From JAYQKL01 sp049890195 (GTDB taxonomy: Bacteria; Pseudomonadota; Alphaproteobacteria; RS24), in NCBI GenBank assembly GCA_049890195.1, contig JBMHBY010000005.1, positions 124,001 to 188,000 on the forward strand: 64,000 bases of DNA, given 5' to 3'. Made by a program: the position numbers and the translations under genes. Under the pieces are notes generated by a model. That model searched no databases, was not told the DNA's origin, and worked only from the letters and a program-made list of their open reading frames with translations. Positions 53,536-61,007 of this stretch are shown here, in pieces (the stretch's first letter is position 1; every line of letters begins with the position of its first letter).

Positions 53536-54045
53536 CTAGCGTTTAGAGAACTGGAAGCTGCGGCGTGCTTTGGCTCGGCCGTATTTCTTCCGCTCAACAA
53601 CACGGCTGTCACGCGTCAGGAAGCCGCCCGACTTCAGGACACCGCGCAATTCCGGCTCATAATAGGTCAGTGCTTTTGAGATGCCGTGACGCACAGCACC
53701 GGCTTGACCGGACAGGCCGCCACCGCTGACTGTCGCCACAACGTCATAGGAGTCGGGACGGTTGGCCGCGACCAGAGGCTGACGCAGGATCATGCGCAGA
53801 ACCGGACGGGCAAAAAAGCGTTCCTCTTCGCGTCCGTTCACCGTGATCTTGCCGTTGCCGGGCTTGATCCAGACACGGGCAATGGCGTTTTTCCGTTTGC
53901 CTGTGGCATAGGCGCGGCCATGCTCATCAATTTGCGGCTCGGCCGGCGTGGCCGGAGCGGCTTCAACGACCGGGGCGTCCGTTGCCTCCGGCGCATCAGC
54001 TGCAATGGCTTCGTCAAGGTTTTCGAGAGTGGTTTCAGTGCTCAT
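53536..54045 (-). CDS. rpsI: 30S ribosomal protein S9
   Basis: Small-subunit protein of 169 residues. The core begins GRAYATGKRKNAIARVWIKP and ends with KYGRAKARRSFQFSKR, the conserved C-terminal tail that reaches the P site. About 40 extra N-terminal residues rich in Ala, Glu, Asp and Pro precede the core, longer than in E. coli but common in alphaproteobacteria. It directly follows rplM. Confidence 0.97.
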   Translation of the reverse strand: MSTETTLENLDEAIAADAPEATDAPVVEAAPATPAEPQIDEHGRAYATGKRKNAIARVWIKPGNGKITVNGREEERFFARPVLRMILRQPLVAANRPDSYDVVATVSGGGLSGQAGAVRHGISKALTYYEPELRGVLKSGGFLTRDSRVVERKKYGRAKARRSFQFSKR

Positions 54046-54047
54046 CC

Positions 54048-54512
54048 TTAAGCCCTCACATTCTTGGAATTCATGCCTGCCACATCAAGCGCTTCCGGCT
54101 TTTGGGCCTCGTGCGGATGTTCAGCTCCGGCATAAATATGCAGATTTGACAATTGTTTGCGGGTCAGAGGACCGCCGGGCATCATGCGTTTGACAGCCAG
54201 TTCAACCACACGTTCGGGGAAGCGCCCCTCCAGAACCTTCTCCGGCGTGGTGCTTTTGATGCCGCCGGGATAACCCGTATGGCGATAATACACTTTATCG
54301 CTGGTCTTTTTGCCTGTGAATTTCACCTTATCAGCATTGATTACGATAATGTTGTCACCCATGTCCATATGCGGCGTGAAGCTGGGGAGATGCTTGCCTC
54401 GCAGACGCGCCGCAATGATGGACGCGAGCCGGCCGACGACGAGGTTTTCGGCGTCAATCAGCACCCATTTCTTCTCAATATCAGACGGTTTTGCAGAATA
54501 TGTTTTCATCAC
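54048..54512 (-). CDS. rplM: 50S ribosomal protein L13
   Basis: Large-subunit protein of 154 residues: MKTYSAKPSDIEKKWVLIDA then LVVGRLASIIAARLRGKHL, and VYYRHTGYPGGIKS. It starts the rplM-rpsI operon, whose terminator is at 53486-53514. Two ATG codons in tandem (54512 and 54509) could start it. Confidence 0.97.
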   Translation of the reverse strand: MMKTYSAKPSDIEKKWVLIDAENLVVGRLASIIAARLRGKHLPSFTPHMDMGDNIIVINADKVKFTGKKTSDKVYYRHTGYPGGIKSTTPEKVLEGRFPERVVELAVKRMMPGGPLTRKQLSNLHIYAGAEHPHEAQKPEALDVAGMNSKNVRA

Positions 54513-54611
54513 AAATCCATTCCTTTGGTTTACGTTGTGCGTGTTTTACGGGAGCCACCCCGGAATGTCAACAGAGATAAACAAAGATAATATCAATGAA
54601 TTCAATGCTTT

Positions 54612-54634
54612 AAAAAATAGGTAAAATATTACCT
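54612..54634 (-). terminator. Weak intrinsic terminator after heme A synthase
   Basis: Stem AGGTAA/TTACCT with an AATA loop (54619-54634), followed on the reverse strand by TTTTTT (54617-54612), about 25 bases after the gene. The stem is short and AT-rich, so confidence is moderate. Confidence 0.5.
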
Positions 54635-54656
54635 TATCAGAAACCCTTAAAATGCC

Positions 54657-55685
54657 TCAGCTATTGGGAAACCGCAACAGGTGAAGATGGGTGATGCCAA
54701 GCGCCAAAACCGCAACTGCGCCAAGTTGATGGACGGCCCCCCAGAACAACGGCACCGCCAACATCAAAGCCGTGATCCCCAAAAGGGCTTGTCCGGTGAC
54801 GGCAAACGCCAGTAGTTTCGCGGTTGGTAATGTCGGGGCTTCAGCCTTGTGTTGGCGGTAAAGATGCACAAACACCAAAACCAGCAAAATATATGCCCCG
54901 ATCCGATGGTCGAATTGTACCGTCAGGTAATTTTCAAAGAAATTGGCGGACACCGGTGTCATTTCAAGCAGCCCCGGCGGGATCAAGTCCCCATCCATGA
55001 AAGGCCAGTCCGTGTAGGTTTTACCCGCATCCAGGCCGGCCACCAAAGCCCCCATCATTGACTGCAGCAACGTCAAAAAGACAATCACGCCGGCAAAAGC
55101 GACCGTCCTGTTGGATTGCTGCGGCAATGTCAATCCGCGCCACAAGCGCAGAGCCAACCAAAATGCAAAAGTGAAAATGACTAGGGCCAGCCCCAAATGC
55201 ATCGCCAAACGGTATTGGCTCACATCCACCCTGTCCGTCAAGCCGCTTTGGACCATATACCACCCCATAAAGCCCTGCAGGCCACCCAAGGCAAACAGCG
55301 CAAGCAGCGGGGTCATGAGGTTTTTCGGGATCTCACGCCGGCAGGCAAACCAGACAAACGGCACAAAAAACACCAGACCAATCACGCGCCCAAGCTGGCG
55401 ATGCCCCCACTCCCACCAGAAAATGAACTTGAATTCCTCCAGTGTGAAGTCGCTGTTGACCAGCTGAAATTCCGGAATGGCCTTATATTTGGTGAACTCA
55501 ACATCCCAGTCCTGAGCCGTCAGGGGCGGCACGGCCCCGGTGATCGGCTTCCATTCCGTAATCGACAGACCGGAGTCCGTCAACCGGGTCAAACCGCCGA
55601 CCAGCACCATGAGGGCGACAAAGGCGCAGACGGTAAACAGCCAGATGCTTATTTTTTTGTGTTGGCTTTGTATTGCGGCATCCAT
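54657..55685 (-). CDS. ctaA: Heme A synthase (COX15/CtaA family)
   Basis: Multi-pass membrane enzyme of 342 residues that oxidises a methyl group of heme O to give heme A for cytochrome c oxidase. The start at 55685 (MDAAIQSQHKKISIWLF) gives the family N-terminus; a longer start at 55769 adds unrelated residues. VGGLTRLTDSGLSITEWKPI and EEFKFIFWWEWGHRQLGRVIG carry the expected heme-contact residues. It lies upstream of rplM on the same strand. Confidence 0.93.
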   Translation of the reverse strand: MDAAIQSQHKKISIWLFTVCAFVALMVLVGGLTRLTDSGLSITEWKPITGAVPPLTAQDWDVEFTKYKAIPEFQLVNSDFTLEEFKFIFWWEWGHRQLGRVIGLVFFVPFVWFACRREIPKNLMTPLLALFALGGLQGFMGWYMVQSGLTDRVDVSQYRLAMHLGLALVIFTFAFWLALRLWRGLTLPQQSNRTVAFAGVIVFLTLLQSMMGALVAGLDAGKTYTDWPFMDGDLIPPGLLEMTPVSANFFENYLTVQFDHRIGAYILLVLVFVHLYRQHKAEAPTLPTAKLLAFAVTGQALLGITALMLAVPLFWGAVHQLGAVAVLALGITHLHLLRFPNS

Positions 55686-55862
55686 AAACAGATTTCTCCA
55701 ATCCAGTGTCCCAAACCTAATCCTCTGCATGGCGGTTGCAAGGAACAAAAAGACGCAGTTGATGGCCATCGCTGTGCCATTTCAGCGCAGGCCCGTTTGC
55801 CTTTCGGTTTTGACTGGGAAAGCCGGGATAAAGGCCATAGATTGGGGGGAAAGGAGACAAAT

Positions 55863-56093
55863 ATGCAAAATCCGCCCCTTTTGCCCATAAGGGTCCGCAA
55901 ATTCATCGGCATGCTGTTGATTGTCGCCCTGGTGTTTTTTTATGCCATTGTTGTGGCCGCTTTGGGGGCCAGCACCTGGATGCCGTCCAACAAATTCATT
56001 GAATTTGTGTTTTATCTCGTCGCCGGCATGGGATGGGCCGTCCCCGCTGCAGTCATCATCTGGTGGATGCAGCGCCCTGACAGGCAAGACTAG
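55863..56093 (+). CDS. DUF2842 small membrane protein
   Basis: Protein of 76 residues with two membrane spans: IGMLLIVALVFFYAIVVAAL and FVFYLVAGMGWAVPAAVIIW, as in the DUF2842 family. AAGGAG lies about eight bases before the ATG. Family function is unknown; it is typically beside the heme A synthase gene in alphaproteobacteria, as here in divergent orientation. Confidence 0.85.
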   Translation: MQNPPLLPIRVRKFIGMLLIVALVFFYAIVVAALGASTWMPSNKFIEFVFYLVAGMGWAVPAAVIIWWMQRPDRQD

Positions 56094-56103
56094 CCTGAAA
56101 ACC

Positions 56104-56184
56104 TCAATCGAGACTGCCAAACTGAACAATGTTCAAAATGGCGAAAACAACAATGAAGATGACAATCGGCAGAATGGAAGACAT
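56104..56184 (-). CDS. 26-residue single-span membrane microprotein
   Basis: Very short gene: MSSILPIVIFIVVFAILNIV followed by QFGSLD and TGA. One hydrophobic segment spans residues 4-21. GAGG lies about eight bases before the ATG (GACGAGGAAAAACG), a good ribosome-binding site. It sits between tRNA-Pro and the DUF2842 gene, converging on the latter. No match recognised; small hydrophobic peptides of this kind can stabilise membrane complexes, but the role is unknown. Confidence 0.55.
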   Translation of the reverse strand: MSSILPIVIFIVVFAILNIVQFGSLD

Positions 56185-56223
56185 CGTTTTTCCTCGTCTC
56201 AGCTTGCCCTTGCGGGCTGTAAA

Positions 56224-56300
56224 TGGTCGGAGCGGCGGGATTTGAACCCACGACCCCTTGTCCCCCAGACAAGTGCGCTACCGGGCTGCGCTACGCTCCG
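56224..56300 (-). tRNA. tRNA-Pro (GGG)
   Basis: Cloverleaf of 77 bases on the reverse strand. The acceptor CGGAGCG pairs with CGCTCCG; discriminator A and encoded CCA. The anticodon loop CTGGGGG gives GGG. Together with tRNA-Pro (TGG) at 42142 it means two proline isoacceptors in the window. Confidence 0.95.
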
Positions 56301-56340
56301 ACTGGTTCCTATCTAGGCTCTTTGCACCAACAACGCAAGA

Positions 56341-56751
56341 CTATTTGTCCTGATGGGAGGAGCCTTTTGCCGCCTCAGTCAACCCGTCTTTAATTTGCTG
56401 CAGTTTATCCCGCAAATCGCTGAGCTTGAGACTATGCACCGGTTTTGACGGGTCGACAGCGCTGGGGTCAGAGGCGGCAAGTGTGACCTCACCTTTGCGA
56501 AACACCTCAACGCCCTGCTCCCGCAAGACTTTCTGAACCCCTTTGATGGTCATCCCCTCATCATGAAGAAGACGCTTGATGTTGGCGATTAAAGCGATGT
56601 CCTCGGGGCGATACAGACGCCGTCCCCTGGCTTTTTTGATGGGTTGGATTTGACGGAATTTTGTTTCCCAGAAGCGAAGCACATGCGGCTCAACTTGCAT
56701 AAGGCCGGCAACCTCGCTGATGGTTCTGAACGCTGCCTCTGATTTGGTCAC
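56341..56751 (-). CDS. MerR-family transcriptional regulator
   Basis: DNA-binding protein of 136 residues. The MerR helix-turn-helix is at about residues 8-75 (TISEVAGLMQVEPHVLRFWE and RGRRLYRPEDIALIANIKRL). The C-terminus has only a short coiled coil and no effector-binding domain or cysteine sensor. The position immediately after ihfA is widely conserved in proteobacteria; target genes unknown. Confidence 0.9.
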   Translation of the reverse strand: MTKSEAAFRTISEVAGLMQVEPHVLRFWETKFRQIQPIKKARGRRLYRPEDIALIANIKRLLHDEGMTIKGVQKVLREQGVEVFRKGEVTLAASDPSAVDPSKPVHSLKLSDLRDKLQQIKDGLTEAAKGSSHQDK

Positions 56752-56759
56752 GGCAGAAA

Positions 56760-57056
56760 TCAGCTTTTGCCGTTAATCCGGTCTTTCAGCACATGACTTG
56801 CACGAAAACTTAAAACCCGGCGCGGTGTAATCGGCACCTCTTCCCCGGTTTTGGGGTTACGTCCAATGCGGCCATTTTTATGGCGCACCGAAAATGTGCC
56901 GAAGGAGGAAAGCTTGACATCATCGCCGTCAACAAGAGCCCCGGAAATTTCATCCAAAACCGACTCCACAATATCCGAGGATTCAAGCCGACTTAAACCA
57001 ATTTCGTTGTAAATGGCTTCACAAAGGTTTGCTCTGGTCAGGGTTTTGTTTGTCAT
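56760..57056 (-). CDS. ihfA: Integration host factor subunit alpha
   Basis: Nucleoid protein of 98 residues from the ATG at 57056 (MTNKTLTRANLCEAIYNEIG). The family signature is SSFGTFSVRHKNGRIGRNPK, with the intercalating-proline region in RNPKTGEEVPI. It bends DNA as a heterodimer with IhfB, whose gene is elsewhere. It lies eight bases before the MerR gene. Confidence 0.95.
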   Translation of the reverse strand: MTNKTLTRANLCEAIYNEIGLSRLESSDIVESVLDEISGALVDGDDVKLSSFGTFSVRHKNGRIGRNPKTGEEVPITPRRVLSFRASHVLKDRINGKS

Positions 57057-57135
57057 GTCGCCTCCAATATGCATCAGTTAAGCATAGCCAAAGGCTTTAA
57101 GACAATGCTCTTTTTTCTGTTTTTTTAAAGAAATA

Positions 57136-58104
57136 TTAAAGCCTTACAAGGTTCCCGCCCCAACTGAAACCGGCCCCCATGGCTTCAAACATCACCAAAT
57201 CGCCGGGCTTGATGCGACCGTCAGCCCGGGCTTGGCAAAATGCCAGGGGCACAGAAGCCGCGGACGTATTGGCATGCTGGTCAACCGTCACAATCACCTT
57301 GTCTTCATCAAGACCAATTTTTTGCCCGACCGACGCAATGATACGTTTGTTCGCTTGATGCGGAACAAACCAGTCAATTTCCCCCAATGGGATATTCGTC
57401 TGCTGCAACAGGGTTAAAATGGCATCAGAGATATTGTTGACAGCATGACGGAAAACCTCTTTGCCGTTCATGGCAATGAAGCCGGCCTGCTGGTTAAAGG
57501 AAGGGCCGCCGGTGACATAAAGGCTTTGGGTGTGATTGCCGTCATTGCGCAGATAATTGCCAAGCACCCCCGGCCCGTTGGGATCAGCTGATGCATCAGC
57601 CTGCAGAACAACAGCACCGGCCCCATCGCCGAACAGAACACAGGTGTTACGGTCTGACCAGTCGAGGATCCGCGACATGGTTTCTGCACCGATCACCAAT
57701 GTCGTCCGGGACAGCCCGTTTTTGATCATGCTGTCGGCCACAGCCATGCCATAAATGAAACCTGAACAAACCGCCTGGACATCAAAAGCCGAGCCTTTGG
57801 CGCCGAGCTTCTGCTGCACATAACTGGCGGTTGAGGGAAAGGTCATGTCCGGCGTTGTGGTCGCCACAATGATCTGATCGACACTTTCAACGCCGATGCC
57901 CGCATCCGCCAGGGCGTTTTGAGCGGCGGCAGCCGCAAGGTCCGAGGTGTATTCGTCCTCAGCTGCAATATAACGCTGTTGAATGCCGGTGCGCGACAGT
58001 ATCCACTCATCGGATGTGTCAACCATGTCAGACAATTCGGTGTTGGTAAGAATTTTTTGGGGGAGATAATGGCCCGCCCCTTTAAGGACAGAACGGATGG
58101 TCAT
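57136..58104 (-). CDS. fabH: 3-oxoacyl-ACP synthase III (FabH)
   Basis: Condensing enzyme of 322 residues that starts fatty acid synthesis from acetyl-CoA and malonyl-ACP. The catalytic triad is C113 in QAVCSGFIYGM, His in VPHQANKRI (about 249) and Asn in QHANTSAASVPLA (about 279). It lies 16 bases after plsX, the usual order. Confidence 0.96.
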   Translation of the reverse strand: MTIRSVLKGAGHYLPQKILTNTELSDMVDTSDEWILSRTGIQQRYIAAEDEYTSDLAAAAAQNALADAGIGVESVDQIIVATTTPDMTFPSTASYVQQKLGAKGSAFDVQAVCSGFIYGMAVADSMIKNGLSRTTLVIGAETMSRILDWSDRNTCVLFGDGAGAVVLQADASADPNGPGVLGNYLRNDGNHTQSLYVTGGPSFNQQAGFIAMNGKEVFRHAVNNISDAILTLLQQTNIPLGEIDWFVPHQANKRIIASVGQKIGLDEDKVIVTVDQHANTSAASVPLAFCQARADGRIKPGDLVMFEAMGAGFSWGGNLVRL

Positions 58105-58120
58105 TTCAGATTTTCAGCTT

Positions 58121-59170
58121 TCAGGCTTCCTCTTTGGTTTTTTGTTGCATCTCGGCGGCATCGTCAAAATAGGTCAGTTCCTCGGCAATCCGTTCGGACA
58201 TTTTGGCCCCGGCCACCTCCATGGCCAATTCGACCGCAGAGGCATAACCGATTTCATCGGCCCCGCCATGACTTTTGACAACCACACCATTCAATCCGAG
58301 AAACATGCCCCCATTCATGTTGTTCGGATCCATACGTTTCTTCAGGGCGCGGAAAGCGCTCTGGGCGAAGACAAAGCCGATTTTCGACCAAACTGAGCTG
58401 GCCATGGCCTGCTTCAGATAGGTTGAAATCTGCTGGGCCGTCCCCTCGGCCGTTTTCAAGGCGACATTACCGGTAAACCCGTCCGTCACAATGACATCCG
58501 CTTCGCCCTGCCCAATGCCATTGCCTTCAACAAAACCCGTGAAGTTCAAAGGCGACTGGTCCAACAGCTCAGAGGCCAGCTTGACCTCGTCCGTGCCTTT
58601 GACATCCTCCTCGCCAATGTTCAAAAGACTGATGCGCGGTTGCTCCAGACCAAAGATGATGCGCGCATAGGCGTCTCCCATCACAGCAAACTGCAGATAT
58701 TGCTGCGCATCTCCGGCAACTGTCGCCCCGACATCCAGCACCACAGCCTCGCCGCGCATGGTTGGCCACAAGGCGGCAATCGCCGGCCGTTCAATTCCCG
58801 GCAAGGTTTTCAAGATCACCTTGCTCATTGCCATCAAAGCCCCGGTGTTGCCCGCCGAAACCACGGCATCGGCTTCACCGGATTTCACCGCATCTATCGC
58901 CTGCCACATACTGCTGGTTTTGCGCCCCTGACGAAGTGCTTGACTGGGTTTGGCGTCCATGGGGATGGAGACGTCCGTATGCCGAATTTCACTGACCAGA
59001 GACATTTGCGGCTGGCCTGCCACAATCGGGGTCAGTATGTCCTCATCACCAAAAATGATAAAGCTGGCATCAGGACGGTGGGACAAAGCAATTTCAACGC
59101 CTTGAATGACCGTCTCCGGTCCGTTGTCACCACCCATGCCATCAATGGCAATTGTTACATGTTTGACCAA
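58121..59170 (-). CDS. plsX: Phosphate acyltransferase PlsX
   Basis: Enzyme of 349 residues that makes acyl phosphate from acyl-ACP for phospholipid synthesis. The N-terminal AIDGMGGDNGPETVIQGVE and SAGNTGALMA and VTDGFTGNVALKTAEG motifs are typical. It lies upstream of fabH. The rpmF gene often found between DUF177 and plsX is missing here; the 81-base gap holds no gene. Confidence 0.96.
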   Translation of the reverse strand: MVKHVTIAIDGMGGDNGPETVIQGVEIALSHRPDASFIIFGDEDILTPIVAGQPQMSLVSEIRHTDVSIPMDAKPSQALRQGRKTSSMWQAIDAVKSGEADAVVSAGNTGALMAMSKVILKTLPGIERPAIAALWPTMRGEAVVLDVGATVAGDAQQYLQFAVMGDAYARIIFGLEQPRISLLNIGEEDVKGTDEVKLASELLDQSPLNFTGFVEGNGIGQGEADVIVTDGFTGNVALKTAEGTAQQISTYLKQAMASSVWSKIGFVFAQSAFRALKKRMDPNNMNGGMFLGLNGVVVKSHGGADEIGYASAVELAMEVAGAKMSERIAEELTYFDDAAEMQQKTKEEA

Positions 59171-59251
59171 AGCTTACCCTCTCTTTGTCGTGGAGCATAC
59201 TATAGGTTTGTTCTGGTTCAAGCAGAAGTTCAGCAACTGACGGCATCGACA

Positions 59252-59764
59252 TCACCCGTCATGCAACCCCTTGAGGGCATGAAAAGGGTTGGCCTTTTCT
59301 TCCTGCATCATGCCCTCGTCACTGTTCTGATAAACAAACTCTGCATCCGGTTTGCGCGGATGCGGATCAATGCCCAACGCCAAAACCTGCACCGCCAGTT
59401 CTCCGATGTCGGCCATGCCCTCATTCATCGCTTCGGGAATATCGGCATCGGGGTCGTCTGTCTCCTGAATCATGTTTGCCGGAAGAAACAACGTGCTGAA
59501 AGACTCGTCCAAAGTCTGTTCAAAGACCTCGAGTGAAACCACGCAGGTCTGCCGAAGCCGTGCAGACACCCTTCCCGTGGCCTGAATGCCTTTTTTTCGC
59601 CATGCCGTCAATTCGGCCTCAAGCTGAAAGCTCAAGACGGCATCCAGCTTAAAGCGGGCCGTGAGTGCCGACAGTTCGCTGTCCGTGGCCAGTTCCGTCA
59701 TGCGCATGCCATTTTGTGGAATTTTTTTTAGCTCCACCACCCGCGAAAATTCAAAAATGCTCAT
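59252..59764 (-). CDS. DUF177 (YceD) family protein
   Basis: Protein of 170 residues of the DUF177 family, linked to 23S rRNA/ribosome metabolism. Conserved parts are the early FEFSRVVELKKIP, the strand-rich ATGRVSARLRQTCVVSLEVFE and the C-terminal RKPDAEFVY and NPFHALKGL. It overlaps the upstream chaperone gene by four bases, and plsX follows, as in most alphaproteobacteria. Confidence 0.88.
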   Translation of the reverse strand: MSIFEFSRVVELKKIPQNGMRMTELATDSELSALTARFKLDAVLSFQLEAELTAWRKKGIQATGRVSARLRQTCVVSLEVFEQTLDESFSTLFLPANMIQETDDPDADIPEAMNEGMADIGELAVQVLALGIDPHPRKPDAEFVYQNSDEGMMQEEKANPFHALKGLHDG

Positions 59765-60315
59765 TGCTGGCTCCCGAAACCGGAAAATGCGTCCCGCCCA
59801 AGAATGTCGTCACACCCTTGCTTGGAGAGATAAGCGTCAAGCGCTTTGGCATAATCAGCCAATTCAGGGGCCAGGTCGTCCGGCGTTTCCGGATAGAGGT
59901 TACGGCCTAATGTGCGCTGCAAAGCAGTCTCATCCGTATCCGCAAAGGCCGTATCGTATGCATGTACACGGCCATAAAAGGCTTCTGCCATCTTCTTGAC
60001 CTTTTTACCGACCCCAAGATCACCGACCCCCATTTCGCGCATTGCTTGATCCATATCGCGGAAAAACAGGTCAAAGAGAACCTGACCGGCGCCGTGACGC
60101 GCCTGCCCATCCGCCTTCAAACGCTTCAGGACCAGATAAACATGCAAAACCATCATATCGAAACGCCCGTCAAAACTGTCCGGTGCCATGCCCGGACCAT
60201 AAAGCTCCGGCTTGCGCGCCTGTTTGACGATCGCGGTATATGCGGGCAGATACAACTCATAGTCTTTGCTCCGGCTGCCCTGAAAAAAGTCCAGAAGCTT
60301 TTTGATAAAATTCAT
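59761..60315 (-). CDS. Ubiquinol-cytochrome c chaperone (CBP3-like)
   Basis: Protein of 184 residues matching the ubiquinol-cytochrome c chaperone family, homologous to mitochondrial CBP3/UQCC1, which helps cytochrome b and bc1 complex assembly. Typical pieces are AYTAIVKQARKPELYGPGMA, DSFDGRFDMMVLHVYLVLKR and FFRDMDQAMREMGVGDLGVG. It overlaps DUF177 and diverges from bamE. Confidence 0.92.
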   Translation of the reverse strand: MNFIKKLLDFFQGSRSKDYELYLPAYTAIVKQARKPELYGPGMAPDSFDGRFDMMVLHVYLVLKRLKADGQARHGAGQVLFDLFFRDMDQAMREMGVGDLGVGKKVKKMAEAFYGRVHAYDTAFADTDETALQRTLGRNLYPETPDDLAPELADYAKALDAYLSKQGCDDILGRDAFSGFGSQQ

Positions 60316-60439
60316 GTCTGTCCGCCAAAAAAAATAATTGTCCGGGTCTCTACACTTGCAATTCTGGTCAAGAAACCTGTATCAATATAGTCAACCCGCG
60401 TAACTCTATACGATATTTACCGATCAGAAACAAAACCTC

Positions 60440-60919
60440 ATGAAAAAATATATGCAAAAAAACAAATCAGGCATTCTACTCGCCGGTATTTGCGCCATCT
60501 CAATTGCCGCGTGTGCCCCGGTCGTCCACAATCGCGGACATGTTTTTGTCCAGCAAAGCCTCGACCAGCTGGAGGTCGGACAGACCGGCAAGGAGGACGT
60601 GCGGGCCATCATGGGCTCCCCGTCAACTGTGGCGACTGTTGACGCATCCGCCTTCTATTACATTTCCAGCCGCGAGGAGACATACCTTTACCGCGCCCCG
60701 GTGGAAACTGAACGACGGGTTGTCGCCGTGTATTTTGACGACAAGGATGTCGTGACACAGGTTGCCCATTACGGCCTTGAGGACGGCAATGTTGTTGATT
60801 ACGTCAAGCGGGAAACCGTCACTCGCGGCAAGGAACTGACCCTGCTTGGCCAACTCTTCGGCAATATCGGCCGCTTCAGCTCTGCCTCTGGCAGCGGCAT
60901 CCCCGGCAGTCAGAACTGA
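60440..60919 (+). CDS. bamE: Outer membrane protein assembly factor BamE
   Basis: Lipoprotein of 159 residues with lipobox IAAC (C24) after MKKYMQKNKSGILLAGICAI. The SmpA/OmlA domain shows the characteristic QLEVGQTGKEDVRAIMGSPS followed by FYYISSREETYL and VAVYFDDKDVVTQV. It stabilises the BAM complex that inserts barrel proteins, such as the barrel protein at 35744. It diverges from the bc1 chaperone gene. Confidence 0.92.
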   Translation: MKKYMQKNKSGILLAGICAISIAACAPVVHNRGHVFVQQSLDQLEVGQTGKEDVRAIMGSPSTVATVDASAFYYISSREETYLYRAPVETERRVVAVYFDDKDVVTQVAHYGLEDGNVVDYVKRETVTRGKELTLLGQLFGNIGRFSSASGSGIPGSQN

Positions 60920-60956
60920 TCTTTCAGCAGGCCTCCCCGAAAGCGGGACACCCCCA

Positions 60957-60994
60957 TAAAAAAGGCCCCGATGCAGTGCACCGGGGCCTTCTTT
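60957..60994. terminator. Bidirectional terminator between bamE and hppA
   Basis: Stem AAGGCCCCG (60962-60970) and CGGGGCCTT (60982-60990), eleven-base loop. On the reverse strand it is followed by six T and serves hppA; on the forward strand by CTTTG and serves bamE. Confidence 0.85.
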
Positions 60995-61007
60995 GTGTGG
61001 GCTGGTG

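Noticed and set aside
51803..53539. Long open frame (578 codons) on the forward strand opposite argC and fabZ
   Set aside because: It lies antisense to two well-supported enzymes, has a composition unlike a protein family I know and no ribosome-binding site; long antisense frames are expected in GC-rich DNA.
55197..56093. A 298-residue reading that merges the heme A synthase antisense with DUF2842
   Set aside because: Only the last 76 residues (from the ATG at 55863 with AAGGAG upstream) look like a protein; the rest is antisense to the heme A synthase gene.
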